This document shows positions 1-11,300 of a DNA stretch of 64,000 nt, one piece after another. Source of the stretch: Leucosporidium creatinivorum (lineage: Eukaryota > Basidiomycota > Microbotryomycetes > Leucosporidiales > Leucosporidiaceae); NCBI GenBank assembly GCA_001600635.1, contig BCKL01000002.1:871425-935424 (forward strand), read 5' to 3'. Made by a program: the position numbers and the translations under genes. The notes beneath the pieces are model-generated. The model did no database searches. It had not been told where the DNA came from and saw only the letters and a program-made list of their open reading frames with translations. Every line of letters begins with the position of its first letter. The first letter of the stretch is position 1.

Positions 1-1
1 T

Positions 2-2484
2 ATGAGCTCGGTGCGTCTCAAAGAGCAGCGGAACAGTACAAAGCTCACCTTCAGCATCACAGGATATCCTCACCGCGGTGCCGTCCTCGCTGGCCCTGGT
101 CCTCGTCGACACTCTGCTCGCCTCGCTCACCCACTCCTCCCCGCTGAAACGTCGGCTGGCTCTGCTGGTCTTCTTTGCTTCCATCTATCTCTCGATACAC
201 GGCACCTTATCCCTCCGCCACAGCCTCGCCCGTCCTTCCGTCCTCCACATCAAGTCGAGCTCCACATTGACGGATTACGAGGCGCAGGATGCTGCTGCTC
301 TCGCCTACATTCCTGCACCGCCAACAGCAGCGCAAGATCGAGCATATCAAGACATGCTATCCCTCATCGTCTCGCGCAAATCGGCCTACCCTGGGCACGT
401 CTTTCAAGAGAAGGCGCTTCGCACGGCGAGCACCAAAGTCGTCGGCGTAACGGCCGTCCTGCTGCATTGGAAGCGGAAGAAGGGACTCGATCTCGTACTG
501 AGGCATATTACTCGGTATCCTTACATCCGCGAGGTCATCATCTGGAACAATCGGCCAGGAATCGACCTCAAGGCTTCGGTTCGTTCGGTCCTCCCATCAC
601 GCCTCGCCGACTCGAGTTGACCCTCTCCACATCCAACAGGACTTCCCCATCCTCATGTCGCCACCGGGCACAACCCTCCCACCAGCCCATCTTCGCATCT
701 TCAACTCCCCTTCGAACGTTCACGATGCTGGCAAGCACTTTGCCTGCTCCATGGCCTCCAACGAGCACTGTTACTTCAACGACGACGATTGGCTCAACGT
801 CTACATGGACTCGCTCTACACCAAATACCTCGAGTGCTGTTCAGGAAGCGGAGGACATGGAGGAAGGATCGTCTCGAATACGATGCCCATCATCCATCTC
901 GAGCATCGGCGATGGCGGTTTGAGAACCCAGGTGAGTAGCCGAAGCTCTCACACCGTCCATAGAGAGCTGACCATTTCCAATGCAGATCTTGACCTCCAC
1001 ACGGGCTTCACTTGGCTCGGCACGGGGTCGTTCTCTCCTCGCTCCTTCTCCACTCGCTTCCTTCAACAGCAGTCGGCTGCCCCCGTAGGATTGACACAAG
1101 ATCAATCAATGGTGGCGGACATGTTCTTCAGCCTCTGGACGAATAGCTACCCCGAACAGGTGAGTCTCGGTCGGCGACGATTCGAGGAACGGAGCTGACT
1201 CGACTTGACTTGCAGTGGCCCAACAACCTCGTCCCCATCGACGTCGAAGGAGGCGAAGTAGGATGGTCTCGCGGAGCAAATGTTGACCAGTGGGCGGTCG
1301 TCTACGCCAACATCGTCCGTCCTGCTCGGCTTCTTGGTGCTTGCTAGACATTCGCTGACCATCTCGCATCGTCCTCCTTCTACTACAGCTCACCGCCATT
1401 CGATCCCTCCACGATATCCTCCTTCTCTCTCCTCCATACCTCTGCCCCTCGCCCTTCCCTCTGGCCCCACCACCACCCGAATCCCACACTCGCGCCCCCT
1501 GCGCCAACGACGCCTGCCTCTTCTCCACCTCCCTCTCCCCATTCCCTCCGCCTGACGCTCTCTCTTTCCGAGACCCACCAGCAAGCAGCTGGAGCGGCCT
1601 CGCCGGATGGCTCCCCGCCCTCGTCGGTCGAAGAAGCAAGACGGCAGATGAGGCTCAGGTAGAGGCGAGGTTCGACCCTTGGGCTATCGAGCATGTGCAT
1701 GAGCACGAGAGGCGGTGGAATGAGGTTGCCGGAGAAGACAAGAGTGCGGAGGGAGCCGGGAGGGCGCTGGCTGCAGGAGCGACGAGGGCGAATGCGGCGC
1801 CGCAGTGGAGCTGGCCGAGTGACGAGTGGTGGACGAATAACGGGAGTTGGCATCTTGCGGTTGATGGGAAGGGAGCAGAGACTTGCTGGGAGAGCTGGCG
1901 AGGTGAGTCGAACTGTCCTCCCGGCGTCTCGTTCCGAGCTGACCTGTTCGCGCCTCATCGCTCTTCGTTACCCTTAAACAGCCCCTGAAAACAACGACCA
2001 CTTTGGACTCACTCTCATCCTCCCTCGACTGGTCCGTACCATCACCCTCATCGGCTCGGCGGACCTCGGCAACGTCGTCGCCAGCGAGCACTCTCAGCTC
2101 GCTGGCGAAGAGCGCTGGCAGCTGTACACTGTGCGCGAAGACGGGTCTGGAGGCTGGGTGAGTTTCTCATAGCCATTCCTCATCTTTCTCCCTGTCACCT
2201 CACTGCCTCTGCTCACGAGCTGCTCGCTGACCTTGCCCACTCTCCCTCCGCAGGAGCCTCGACGCTTCCTCACCGCCGCTCCCTACCTCACGCCCGCCGG
2301 AACTGGTCTCGTCGCTGTCACTCTTCAGCTCGAACCCTTGCTTCGACGACAAGTCAACGCACAGAAGGGCAGCGACGAGGCGAGCGTCGAGGTGCCGATT
2401 CGCAAGATCAAGTTCGTTAGCAAGGGGAGGAAGAGGGCAAAGGTGCGGGTTTGTGGATGGGATCTGGATGGCTGGAAGGTGTAG
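2..2484 (+). CDS. GT64 (exostosin-like) glycosyltransferase, type II membrane protein
   Basis: Eight exons join in frame: 2-10, 63-578, 640-931, 987-1159, 1216-1314, 1389-1902, 1982-2157, 2254-2484 (669 codons plus stop). Residues about 35-49 form a hydrophobic segment after Lys-Arg-Arg, which suits a Golgi/ER signal anchor. A stretch reading VIIWNNRP, an acidic NDDDW at about residues 222-226 (DxD-type metal/nucleotide-sugar site) and DLHTGFTWLGTGSF are typical of fungal GT64 proteins related to exostosin C-terminal domains. The expected role is sugar transfer in the secretory lumen; donor and acceptor are unknown. The first exon gives only three residues and lies at the window edge, so the true start may be upstream. 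The C-terminal half (from about residue 364) is rich in Pro/Ser and Trp and I do not recognise its fold. Confidence 0.75.
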
Positions 2485-2637
2485 AAGCGCTATCAGGAGC
2501 AACGCAGACTCGGGTCTGCTCCTCTCATGGAGATTCGGCGATCCTCTCCCGGCGCAGCTATTGGGCAGCGCCTGCTCATCGATGTCGAGTTCACCAGCGT
2601 TCTTATGATACTCCGACACTGCTCTATAAGTATAAGA

Positions 2638-4904
2638 TCACGCCTGCTCCTCTCTTGGGGTTTCGAGCGCGGTCCTCCGCTCATCCTCCTCTTTGAAGCT
2701 TCCCGGCAGGTCGAACTCCCTCAGCCCCCACAGCGACACCCAAGCCACCACCGCCATCCCAGCGTTCATGATGAAGACGGCCCGTAAGCTCTCGTGGTAG
2801 CTTGCTCTCGCCTCGTGCTGTAGTGAGGGCGAGAGGTCGCCAATGGAGGTCGAGACATGTCGTATGCGCTCGATAATCTCCTCCGCGCCAGGCCCGACGA
2901 TGCGGCGGTGGAGCGAGGAGGCGAGTATAGCCTGGAGAAGAGCCGAAGAGCAAGCGACCCCGATGACTTGCCCCGTGTAGCGGCTCAGATACGTGAGCCC
3001 CGTCGAGACGGCCATCTGCGAGCGGTCGACAGAGGAGATGAGGGCGACTGAGGGAGAACGAGGTCAGCTCAAAAAAGCGACGCCTCTCGATGGGCAACGA
3101 GTAGGCGAAGACTAGCTTACTGAGAGTACCCGTCAAGAGGGAGGCGAATCCGAAGCCGCTTGGAAGGACCGAGATCCACTCGAGCCACGGCGGCGAGTTC
3201 TCGTCGAGGCAGGCGAGGATGATGAATGACACCACGGGAAGCACTAGCGGCGAGGTGTCAAAGAAAGAGAGATGAGATGTCGGAGGAAGAAGAGGGCGAG
3301 GAAGACAGTGGGCAGGCGCCGAGGATGAACGCCGAGGCGAGGAAGAGATGAGGTGCAGAGGAGGAAAGAGCGAGAGAGAGGTCAGCGTTACTCTAAGCTA
3401 CTCAGTGAGCTGCAAATGAGCAGCTCCTATTTGGCCCTTCCTCACCTCCTCATCGTCCCTCGACCCTTCCGGCGCGCAGCTCCTGAGAGCGCAGGGGACA
3501 TGAAACTCACCTCCAGTGATGACCAAGAGGTAGTAGTAACTTCCCGTCCGTCGGATCATCCAGCCCGCGAACAGCGATCCACAGCTCAGCGCGATGCTGT
3601 TCGGCACGAGATGGGCGCCGGAGGCTGACGCCGACATGGCGCGAACGACTGCAGGGTGAGACCAGTCAGTGAGGAAGCTGCACTGGGTCTTCAGCGCGCT
3701 CGACTCACTCTCGTAGTGCATGGGAAGGAAGTAGAGGAGCGAGAAGACGGCAAAAGAGAGGGCGAAGCAGCTCGTGGAGACGAAGAAGCCGTTGCGCGAC
3801 TTAAGTAGACTGCAAAGGGTCGAGTTAGCACGCTCTAGAGAACGAGCGGCGGTTTGAGCTCACCTCAGAGGAAGGACAGGCTCAGAGGCCCACCACGCCT
3901 CGACCGCGACGAACGCGGCCCAGAAGACGAGCGAGGAAACGAAGAAGCCGTACACGAGCGGATGACTCCACTTAAGGCCTTCGTTGTTCTTGTAGGAGAG
4001 GGCGAGTAGTAGTGATCCGAGCTGTGGAGTGAAGAGTTAGCCTTTCTCGGCGCTCGGCACAAGGTGAAGGGCTTACGGCGCCGATGAGGGTTATCGAGCC
4101 GGCGTAGTCGATCCTACGGAGCATCTCGCGCTTGGACTTGCCCTGACCGGGGACGACATATCGTACTTTGAGGAAGATGAGAACGAGGGCGATTAGGAGT
4201 AGGGGGATTTGGCCTGCGAAGGGAGGGCTCAGCGGCGTGACCGAGCAGGGTAGCTTCGGACGTACAGAGGAAGGCGGCTCGCCAGCTGAATGCATCCGAG
4301 ATCCAGCCTCCCACTGGTCCTCCGAGGCCGGCTCCGACGCCGTAGAAGATGTTGGCTGTGAGAGGGAGGTCTGGTGAGCGACGCCGGGCCCGAGACGAGC
4401 AGCCGACTCACCAATTCCCTGAGTAAGGCCACGGCGACGTAGCGGTACTACATCTGAGGCCACGATGGAGCTGACTGCCATCATACCTCCTCCTCCCATT
4501 CCAGCTACGAGGCGGGCGACGACGAGCCAAAGCATCGAAGGCGCCAGCCCACATCCCGCGGTGCCAATCGTAAAGAGCGAGAGGGAGAGCAGGGAGGCGT
4601 AGCGACGACCGATAATGTCTGCCAACCTGCCGTACAGCGGCGTGAAGGTTGCTGTGGCGAGGAGATACGATGTTCCCAGGAAGCCGGCTAAGTGCCCTGC
4701 TTCAAACGACGAGGCGATGTCTGAGGCAATGGAGGCGACCACTGTCGTGTCCAATGCACCGAGCAACACGCCAATCCAGATGGAAGCCAGGATGAGGTTG
4801 CGAGTCGCGAGCGGCAGCTGTTGCGGATCGCTGAGGTCCTGCTGTGAGGTAGTGGCTAGCAGTGGTGTACGCTCATCCTGATCCTGCACCGAGCTTCCGG
4901 TCAT
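2638..4904 (-). CDS. MFS transporter, Fnx1/VBA-like (vacuolar basic amino acid family)
   Basis: Starts at an ATG at 4904 and ends at 2638, with about seven introns. Exon ends seen include 4412-4904, 4266-4355, 4077-4213, 3864-4021 and 3709-3809. The N-terminal tail is polar and contains RTPLL, as in vacuolar members. Helix 1 has LGALDTTVVASI and the loop 2-3 signature is GRLADIIGRR; both are typical of 14-helix drug/amino-acid H+ antiporters. C-terminal motifs LPSGFGFAS and SQMAVSTGLTYLSRYTGQ match S. pombe Fnx1 and yeast Vba proteins, which import basic amino acids into the vacuole. The substrate is inferred from family only. The neighbouring genes have no obvious pathway link. One intron (about 3244-3510) is far longer than the rest. 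Confidence 0.85.
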
Positions 4905-5362
4905 CGCGAGGTCGAGAAGCGAAATCGAAGAGAAGCGGAGGAGGGAGAGGGCGAATTCGAAGTCGGCGCCGGTTCAACGAGGCTGAGCTTCCGAGGCAAG
5001 AGCAAAATGTGCTTCGATGCAATGCAGCATGGAAAGCACGAGTTGGAACGCTCACCACGAGTTGCTGTACAGCTGGCTCAGCTTTTAGCTCCTCATCGGC
5101 TCGTTCGCCTCTCGCTCACCACCTCGCCCTCTCTCGGCGCGGTCAAATAAAAGGATGGGGGATATCTGGGTATGCTTGCAAAACACTGCTAATATGCGTC
5201 TAAAGAATCACTATATACATCTATCCAACGAAACGAAAAAGCCTGCTGAGGGAGGAGAAAGGCCGAGTCAGCCGCCGAACGAGGATCGCCGAGAAGGAGG
5301 AAGCAGGGCCTACTCACCTCGAACAAAAGCCACTCCTTGGCCTCACAGCTCCTCAACATCAC
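4905..5362. other. Intergenic: MFS promoter side and midasin 3' end
   Basis: This 458 bp gap lies between the MFS start and the midasin stop, both genes being on the minus strand. It should hold the midasin 3' UTR and the MFS promoter. AT-rich patches stand out from GC-rich surroundings: a TATA-like TGTATATAG on the minus strand near 5211-5220 and a TTTTATTTGA patch near 5143-5153. Either could be a promoter element. No gene was seen. Confidence 0.5.
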
Positions 5363-8300
5363 TTAACGGTCCGACGAGACCTGTAGAAGGGTGCAGAAGG
5401 TCAGCGAGAGCGCAAGGCGGCACAAAGAGATCTGCGCCGAGAAGCTTACCTGCTCGAAGAACTGCCTCAACGTCGAACTGAGCACCTCGGGTAGCGCCTC
5501 GACGTCACGTAGAACGACAAACATGTCGAAGGGGAACGAGTCGAGGTAGCGGTCCATCTTGAGCTCGAGGCGGCCGTCGGCGCCCTTGGAGTAGGAAACC
5601 GACTTCATGGCGAGAATCGAGTTTTGGTTGACTTCGGCGAGGGAGGAGGAGGTGGAGGATTCGGGGAGGTCGGTGCGGCGGTGGAGAGAGTCGATGACGA
5701 CAAACACGAACATGACCTTCTGCTCGGCAGCGCGGCGGAGGAGAGCACGAAGCTTCTCGTGGTCCTGGCACATGCCGTCCGAGATGATGATCTGGAGCTG
5801 CCAGAGGTCGCCGGCAGCGAGGGAGGTCTTGCCAGAGCGAGCGGTCTCCTTGGCAAGGGCGAGATGGGCAAGACTGCGCTCGACGAGAAGGCGAACGTCG
5901 GTCGTGCGTTGGGAGAAGGTGAATTGGCCGAGGAGGTTGGCGCCCGCCTCGTCGCTGACGGGACCACCTTCGAAGGGGTGAAGGACGTCCATCGTGTCTC
6001 CGAAGCGACAGATGGAGACCCCGCCGACCTCGAGGCGAGTGAGAGCGCGGGAGATGAGGGCGAGGGTCTGGTAGGCGAGGTGGACCGAGTGCGAGTCGGC
6101 CATGGACTTGGAGTCGTCGATGGCGATGAGGATCTGGTACTCGCGCTGGCTGGGACGAGTGCGGCGGAGCCAGATCTTGTCCTTGGTGAACTCGGAGGCG
6201 ATGTAAGGGATGATCTTCTTGAGGTTGAGGCGCTTGCCCGAGCGGTAGTCTCCCTTGAGGCGAGTGGCGAGTGTGGGCTCGAGGATGAGACGGAGTTGCT
6301 CGGTGAGGGCGTAGGAGAGGTCGCGAGTGAGGGACTCGTAGAGGCGCCAGACGCCGTCGGCGGTGAGCGCAGAGTCCTCGCCCGAGCGCCATTGGAGCAT
6401 CTGCTGCTCCACGCCGGCGTCGGCTTCGGCGTCGATGGGAGGGGCGAGAGTGGTGGAAGGGAGCTCCTCGTCCTCAACGCGCATGATCTCCTCCTCTTCG
6501 GCGATGCGATCCTCCTCCGCCTGAGTGCGATCCTCGCGAAGCTCGGCCGCAGGGATGGCCTTGGCGTCCGATTCCGCGAGAGACGAGCCGTCGAGCTGGA
6601 CTGTGGAAGATGCCTGCTGAGGGAGAGTCGGGGTCGGATCGTCCACCTCCATCGCGTCGGGCTCGAAGCCGGTGTCGGTCTCGTCCTCGCCGAGGCGAAG
6701 CTTCTCGAGACCTTGCACCTGCTCCTCGTTGGCAGGTCCCAACGCCTGCTCGTCCTGCTCGTTCTCGTCGCCGTCCTGCACGTACTCGACCTCGCCGTCC
6801 TTGGGGGCGCTGGACGGGTCGGCCTCGGCTTGAGGTGTGTCCTCCTCCTCGGTCATGTCGTTGATAGCTTCGAGGCGCCGGCGCCACGACTGGAGAGTAT
6901 CGCCGAGACTGCGCTGGGGCTCGGCAGGCTGCGAACGATCGGCGTGAGGACGAGAGGGATCCGACTTGGGGTCGGCGGCGGAGGTGCGTTGCTTGGATTG
7001 GCCGTCGGCGGAGTTGGAAGGTGCCGAAGGTGCGGGATCGGCGGTATCGTCGTTCATGTCGGCATCCTCGGCTGCTCCCTCCTGGGCGTCCTCGTCGACA
7101 GGCTCGGGAGCGGAAGCATCCTCGGCCTGAGTACCAGGCTGTTGCGAGACGTCGGGAGCGGCGGCGGGGTCGGGCTTCGCAGCCGAGCTGTTGTCCTGAG
7201 CGCCCTCGCCTCCCGTCTCGCCGTCTTGCGCGCCGCCGAGGGATTGGTCGAGCTGGGGCTGCTCCTCGGAAGGCGCCTCGGTCTCGGGAGCGGCGCCGTT
7301 CTCGGGGTGAAGCGCATCGTCGTCGTTGTCGCCCTCTTGATCCTTGGGATCGCCCATCTCGTCGAGCTCGTCCGGCTGGTTCTCGTTCTCGTTCTCGCCA
7401 TCCTCGGGGTCTGTCGAGAATCAAGGTCAGTTGCTAGCCCTGCGAGACGCGAGAAGTAAGAAGGGAAGGAGAACTCACCACCGGGAAGCGAGTCCATGTC
7501 GGAACCCATATCGAGGTCATCGTCCTCCTTCTTGTCCTCGCCGTCGAGGTTCATGTCGTCGGGGAGATCGAGGTTGTCGGCCTCGGGCATGCGGTCATCG
7601 AGGCGTTCGACGTTGTCGTCCTGCACGACGTCGGCGTCGGCGTCCTCTCCTTCTCCCTCGCCCTCCTCCTCCTCCTTCTCGCCCTCCTCGTCACCCTCAG
7701 CCTCTCCCTCCATCTCGGTACCATCCTCCTGCCCCTGGCGCTCCTCCTTCTTCTTCTCCTCCTCCTCGGCAGACGCATCCTCGCCTTGCTCGCCCTTGGG
7801 CTCGGGTTTGGCGGCATTGTCGTCGTCCTTGGCGGCCATATCCGACTCGCCGGCCGACTTGGTCGTCTCTTGGTTGACCTCCTCGTTCTTGCCGTCCTTC
7901 GACTCGTCCTTGGACTCCTCGTCGCCCCAGAACTTCTCGTCGACCGAGGAAGGATCGAGAGGGTCGACGTCGGCGATCTGCTCCTCCGGGTCGGGCTGCG
8001 ACTCGGCGTCGTCGTCGTCGTCCTCATCCTCGTCCTTGTCCCCGTCGCCGCGATCCTCCATCTCGCCTTCAAAGTCCATGCTCATCTCGACAGCGTCATC
8101 GTCACCTTCTTGCTCCTCCTTCTCATTCTTCTCCTTGTCCTGCTCAACGTCGTTCTCGAGTCCTTCCACCTGCGACTCCTCCTCAATCTCCTTGCTGACG
8201 TTCTTGGCTCCTTGACCGTCAGCCATACCCGTGCCGTCGGATGTCTTGCCGTCGGCTTGCTCGCCGCCCTTGCCATCGTCTTCAGACGGCCTGCAGAAGC

Positions 8301-11300
8301 CCTCGGCAGAGAGCTCCTTGACGACAGAGGCGAGGACGTAGGAGAGCTTGAGCGTGCCCTTGTGCCATTGGAGGAACGAGGCGAGGTGGCGGCTGATGAG
8401 CTCGGCGAAGAGGCGGAGGAAGGGAGCGACACGGTGAAGGAGGACGGCGGCGCTGGCCTGGGTAGCGGCGCTGGGGTTGGAGAGGATGAGGTGGGCATTC
8501 CTGGCGAAAGCGTCGACCTGCTCGAGCATCTCGGGAAGTCGGAAGATGGCGAGAGTCTCTTGGAGCGAACGACCGGCGCGCTTGACGATGAGGTCGGGAA
8601 TCTCGTCCTCCTCCTCGGGCTTGCGCGTGACCTCCTTGTCGGCGACCTTCTTGAGCTCTTGAGCAACGACGAGGATCGAGTCGACGAGTGTCTTGTGCCC
8701 AGCCTGAAGCGAAGCGACGTCGGCGGGGATGGACGATGCCGAGTGGAGGTCGGGGACGACGAGCGAAGAAGCGAAGGCGGAGAGGGGTTCGACGAGGTAG
8801 CGGATGGAGGAAGGGCAAGGCGAGGTGGAGAGCTTGGCCACGATAGCGACGAGGTGCTCTCGAGCTGAAGCAAAGACGGCGAGCTCGTCCGGCGTGCTGA
8901 TGACGGGGTCGAAAGTGCCCATGCTCCTCACGACCTCCTCGAGACGATCCTGGTCGCCTGCGAGTAGGGAGGATGCCTCGCTGAACGCGACCTCGACGCT
9001 CGAGATGTTGCTGACCGACTTGCCGAGGGCGAGGCGATGGTTGCGAAGCTCGGAGCTGGCCTCGGCGAGAGCGTCGATGAGGCGAGAGACGCGGTCGAGG
9101 AAAGTCTCGGCGAGCTTGCGCGAGGTCTGCACCGCTTGAGGAGCGACTGCCACGCCGACGGCTTCCATGCGCTTGGCGAGGTCGAGGAGGCGAACCTGGT
9201 CGGCGACGGCGGCGATGATCTGGGAGCGGTTGTCAAACCCGAAGGCGATGCAGCTCTCGATGGATCCGATGGCGCGCTGCACCTCACGAGTAGAGACGTC
9301 CTCGTGGTGGTTGGCGGGGCAGGCTCGCAGAGCTGGGAGCTCCGAGAGGAGGCGGAAGTGGTAGTCGTCCGATTTGACGAGCTGGAGGCGAAGGGGCTCG
9401 GGGAGGAGGGACGAGTCGAGCTGGAGGAGGGGATGCGAGGAGGCGAGGCTGTAGACGAAGCCAGGGTCTTGGAGGCGCGCTACGACGTCGGGCGCCTGCG
9501 AAGGCGAAAGTCCGACTCGCTTGATCTCGCGCAGGAGCTCGATCCAGGCCCTACGCTTGCGGGTGGCGAGGTTCTTGACGCGCTGCTCCCTGCCCTCCTC
9601 CGGTCCCGCCTTGGACTCGTCTCGAAGCTCCTTGGCGGTAGTGATGATCTGCACCGCCAGATCGTCGACGTCGGTAGCGCGGTCGAGGGAGACGAAGGGG
9701 TCGATGGCCGAGGTGACGAGCGATCCCAGTCGAGTCAGAGTCTGCTCGAGGCGAACGATGTGGACAGACTCCTCCGACGAGGTGAGGGCGGCCGGAAGAG
9801 CGGGGAGAGGAGCGGCGGCGCCGAGCTCGAGGACGTAAGGAGCTTGCGCGAAACTGTGTCGAGCGAGAGGTCAGCAAAAACAAGAAGGAGTATGCGAGAG
9901 GAAGATGCGACTCACGCTGGTGCTGCCGTCTTCTCCGCGTCGGGAATGGTGAAGAAGTCGCTCGCCGGCTTCTGAAGCACGGCGCGGAGTTTCCTCACGC
10001 TCTTGTAGAGCATGTGGTGACTGCGAATCGCACTCTGGCGAAGCGCGTAGACGTTGACGTCCTTCCAACTGGCGAGCTTGATGAGGTTCTGCACGTCCTT
10101 CTCGATCCGGGCGCGCTCGGTGGTGAGGAAGGTGTCGACGCGAGGAGTGAATTGGTCGTAGAAGCCGTAGATGTTGAGCATGAGCTGGCTGACGGTACGA
10201 AGCGAGTCGCCTCCATCCATCTCCTGTGAAGCGAGGTGAGAGTCAGCGAAACGTCGGCGGAGACAAAATGAGAAAGGGCAACGAACCTCAAAGTCGGGGC
10301 TCTTCTCGCCAAGCTTGGCCGCAAAGTGGGCAAAGGAGAGGACCAGTTGAAGACGAGCACGGTACTGGCCGAGGGAGCTGGAGGCCATGAACGAGTCGAG
10401 GAGGGCGACGAGGTCGCGATAGGACTCGGCGGGGGTCTGAGTAGGTGGGTTCTCGGGGTCGACGTCGACGCCGGGGGCTCCTCGAATAGTCGTCTCGTAG
10501 AAGCGGAACCACCACTCGGCGACGGGGTCGCCGAAGCGCTCCTGCACCGTGGTGAGAAGGCGCGACCAGCAGGTGAGCTCGAAGCGGCGCCACTCGACGA
10601 TGAGGTTGATGATGGCTGTGCGGTCGGTGCTGATCGAGTGCTCGCGGCTAGCGTAGCTCTCCCAGTCCTCGGTGTGCTGGAGGAGCTGTTCGAGCGCCGT
10701 AAGAACTTGAGCGATGGGCGATTGGGAGGAGAGGGAGAGGACCGCCTGGCAACGCTCGCGCAGGTTTTGAAGCACCATCTGGTCGGGCCACAGAGCGATG
10801 AGGTCGGAGAGGCGGGAAGAGAGGGCGAGGAGGATGGGGACGGCCTTGGCGGTCTCTCGAACGTTGGGCTCGTTGTAGAAATCGTGGTGGGGAGCCTCGA
10901 CGTCGGCCGAAGGGGCAGCCGCTTGACTGAGCTCGACGAGTGACCTGATGCGGTAGACTGCACTGTGACGGTCGAGCGTCTCGTCGAGTCCATCGAATAG
11001 CTTGGGAAGGAGGGTGGTGATGCTCGCCGAGCGAAGGGTGTCGAAATCGTCGGCGCACGTCTTGCCGAACGAGGGGCTGCTGTTGGCGAAAATACCGACG
11101 TGTAGGCGGGCGAGGTTGGCTTGGTCGGCGGGGTAGAGCAGGCGTGACGGGGTGCTGGGTGCGCCGGTCGTGGTGGGCTTGGTAGGATCGTCGTTGGTGG
11201 AGGGCTCGTCGAATGTAGGGAAGAGCTTGGCGAACTCGGCCGCCTCGAGCTCCTCATCGCTGGCGACCTGCTCGTTGTCGGCCTTGGACTTGTACAGCGA

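Noticed and set aside
45-62. Possibility that the GT64 gene starts inside exon 2 at position 78
   Set aside because: The codon there is GTG. The ATG at 2 joins in frame over an intron 11-62, so the start was set at 2 with the caveat that it may be further upstream.
2-1198. A 398-codon continuous frame at the left edge
   Set aside because: It reads through four introns of the GT64 gene and is Arg/Ser/Pro-rich except for one real exon (987-1159).
5624-7459. A 611-codon open frame on the plus strand opposite the midasin acidic region
   Set aside because: It is the mirror of the Asp/Glu- and Ser-coding codons on the minus strand, is Val/Leu/Gly-rich, and crosses the true midasin intron. No start context or family resemblance.
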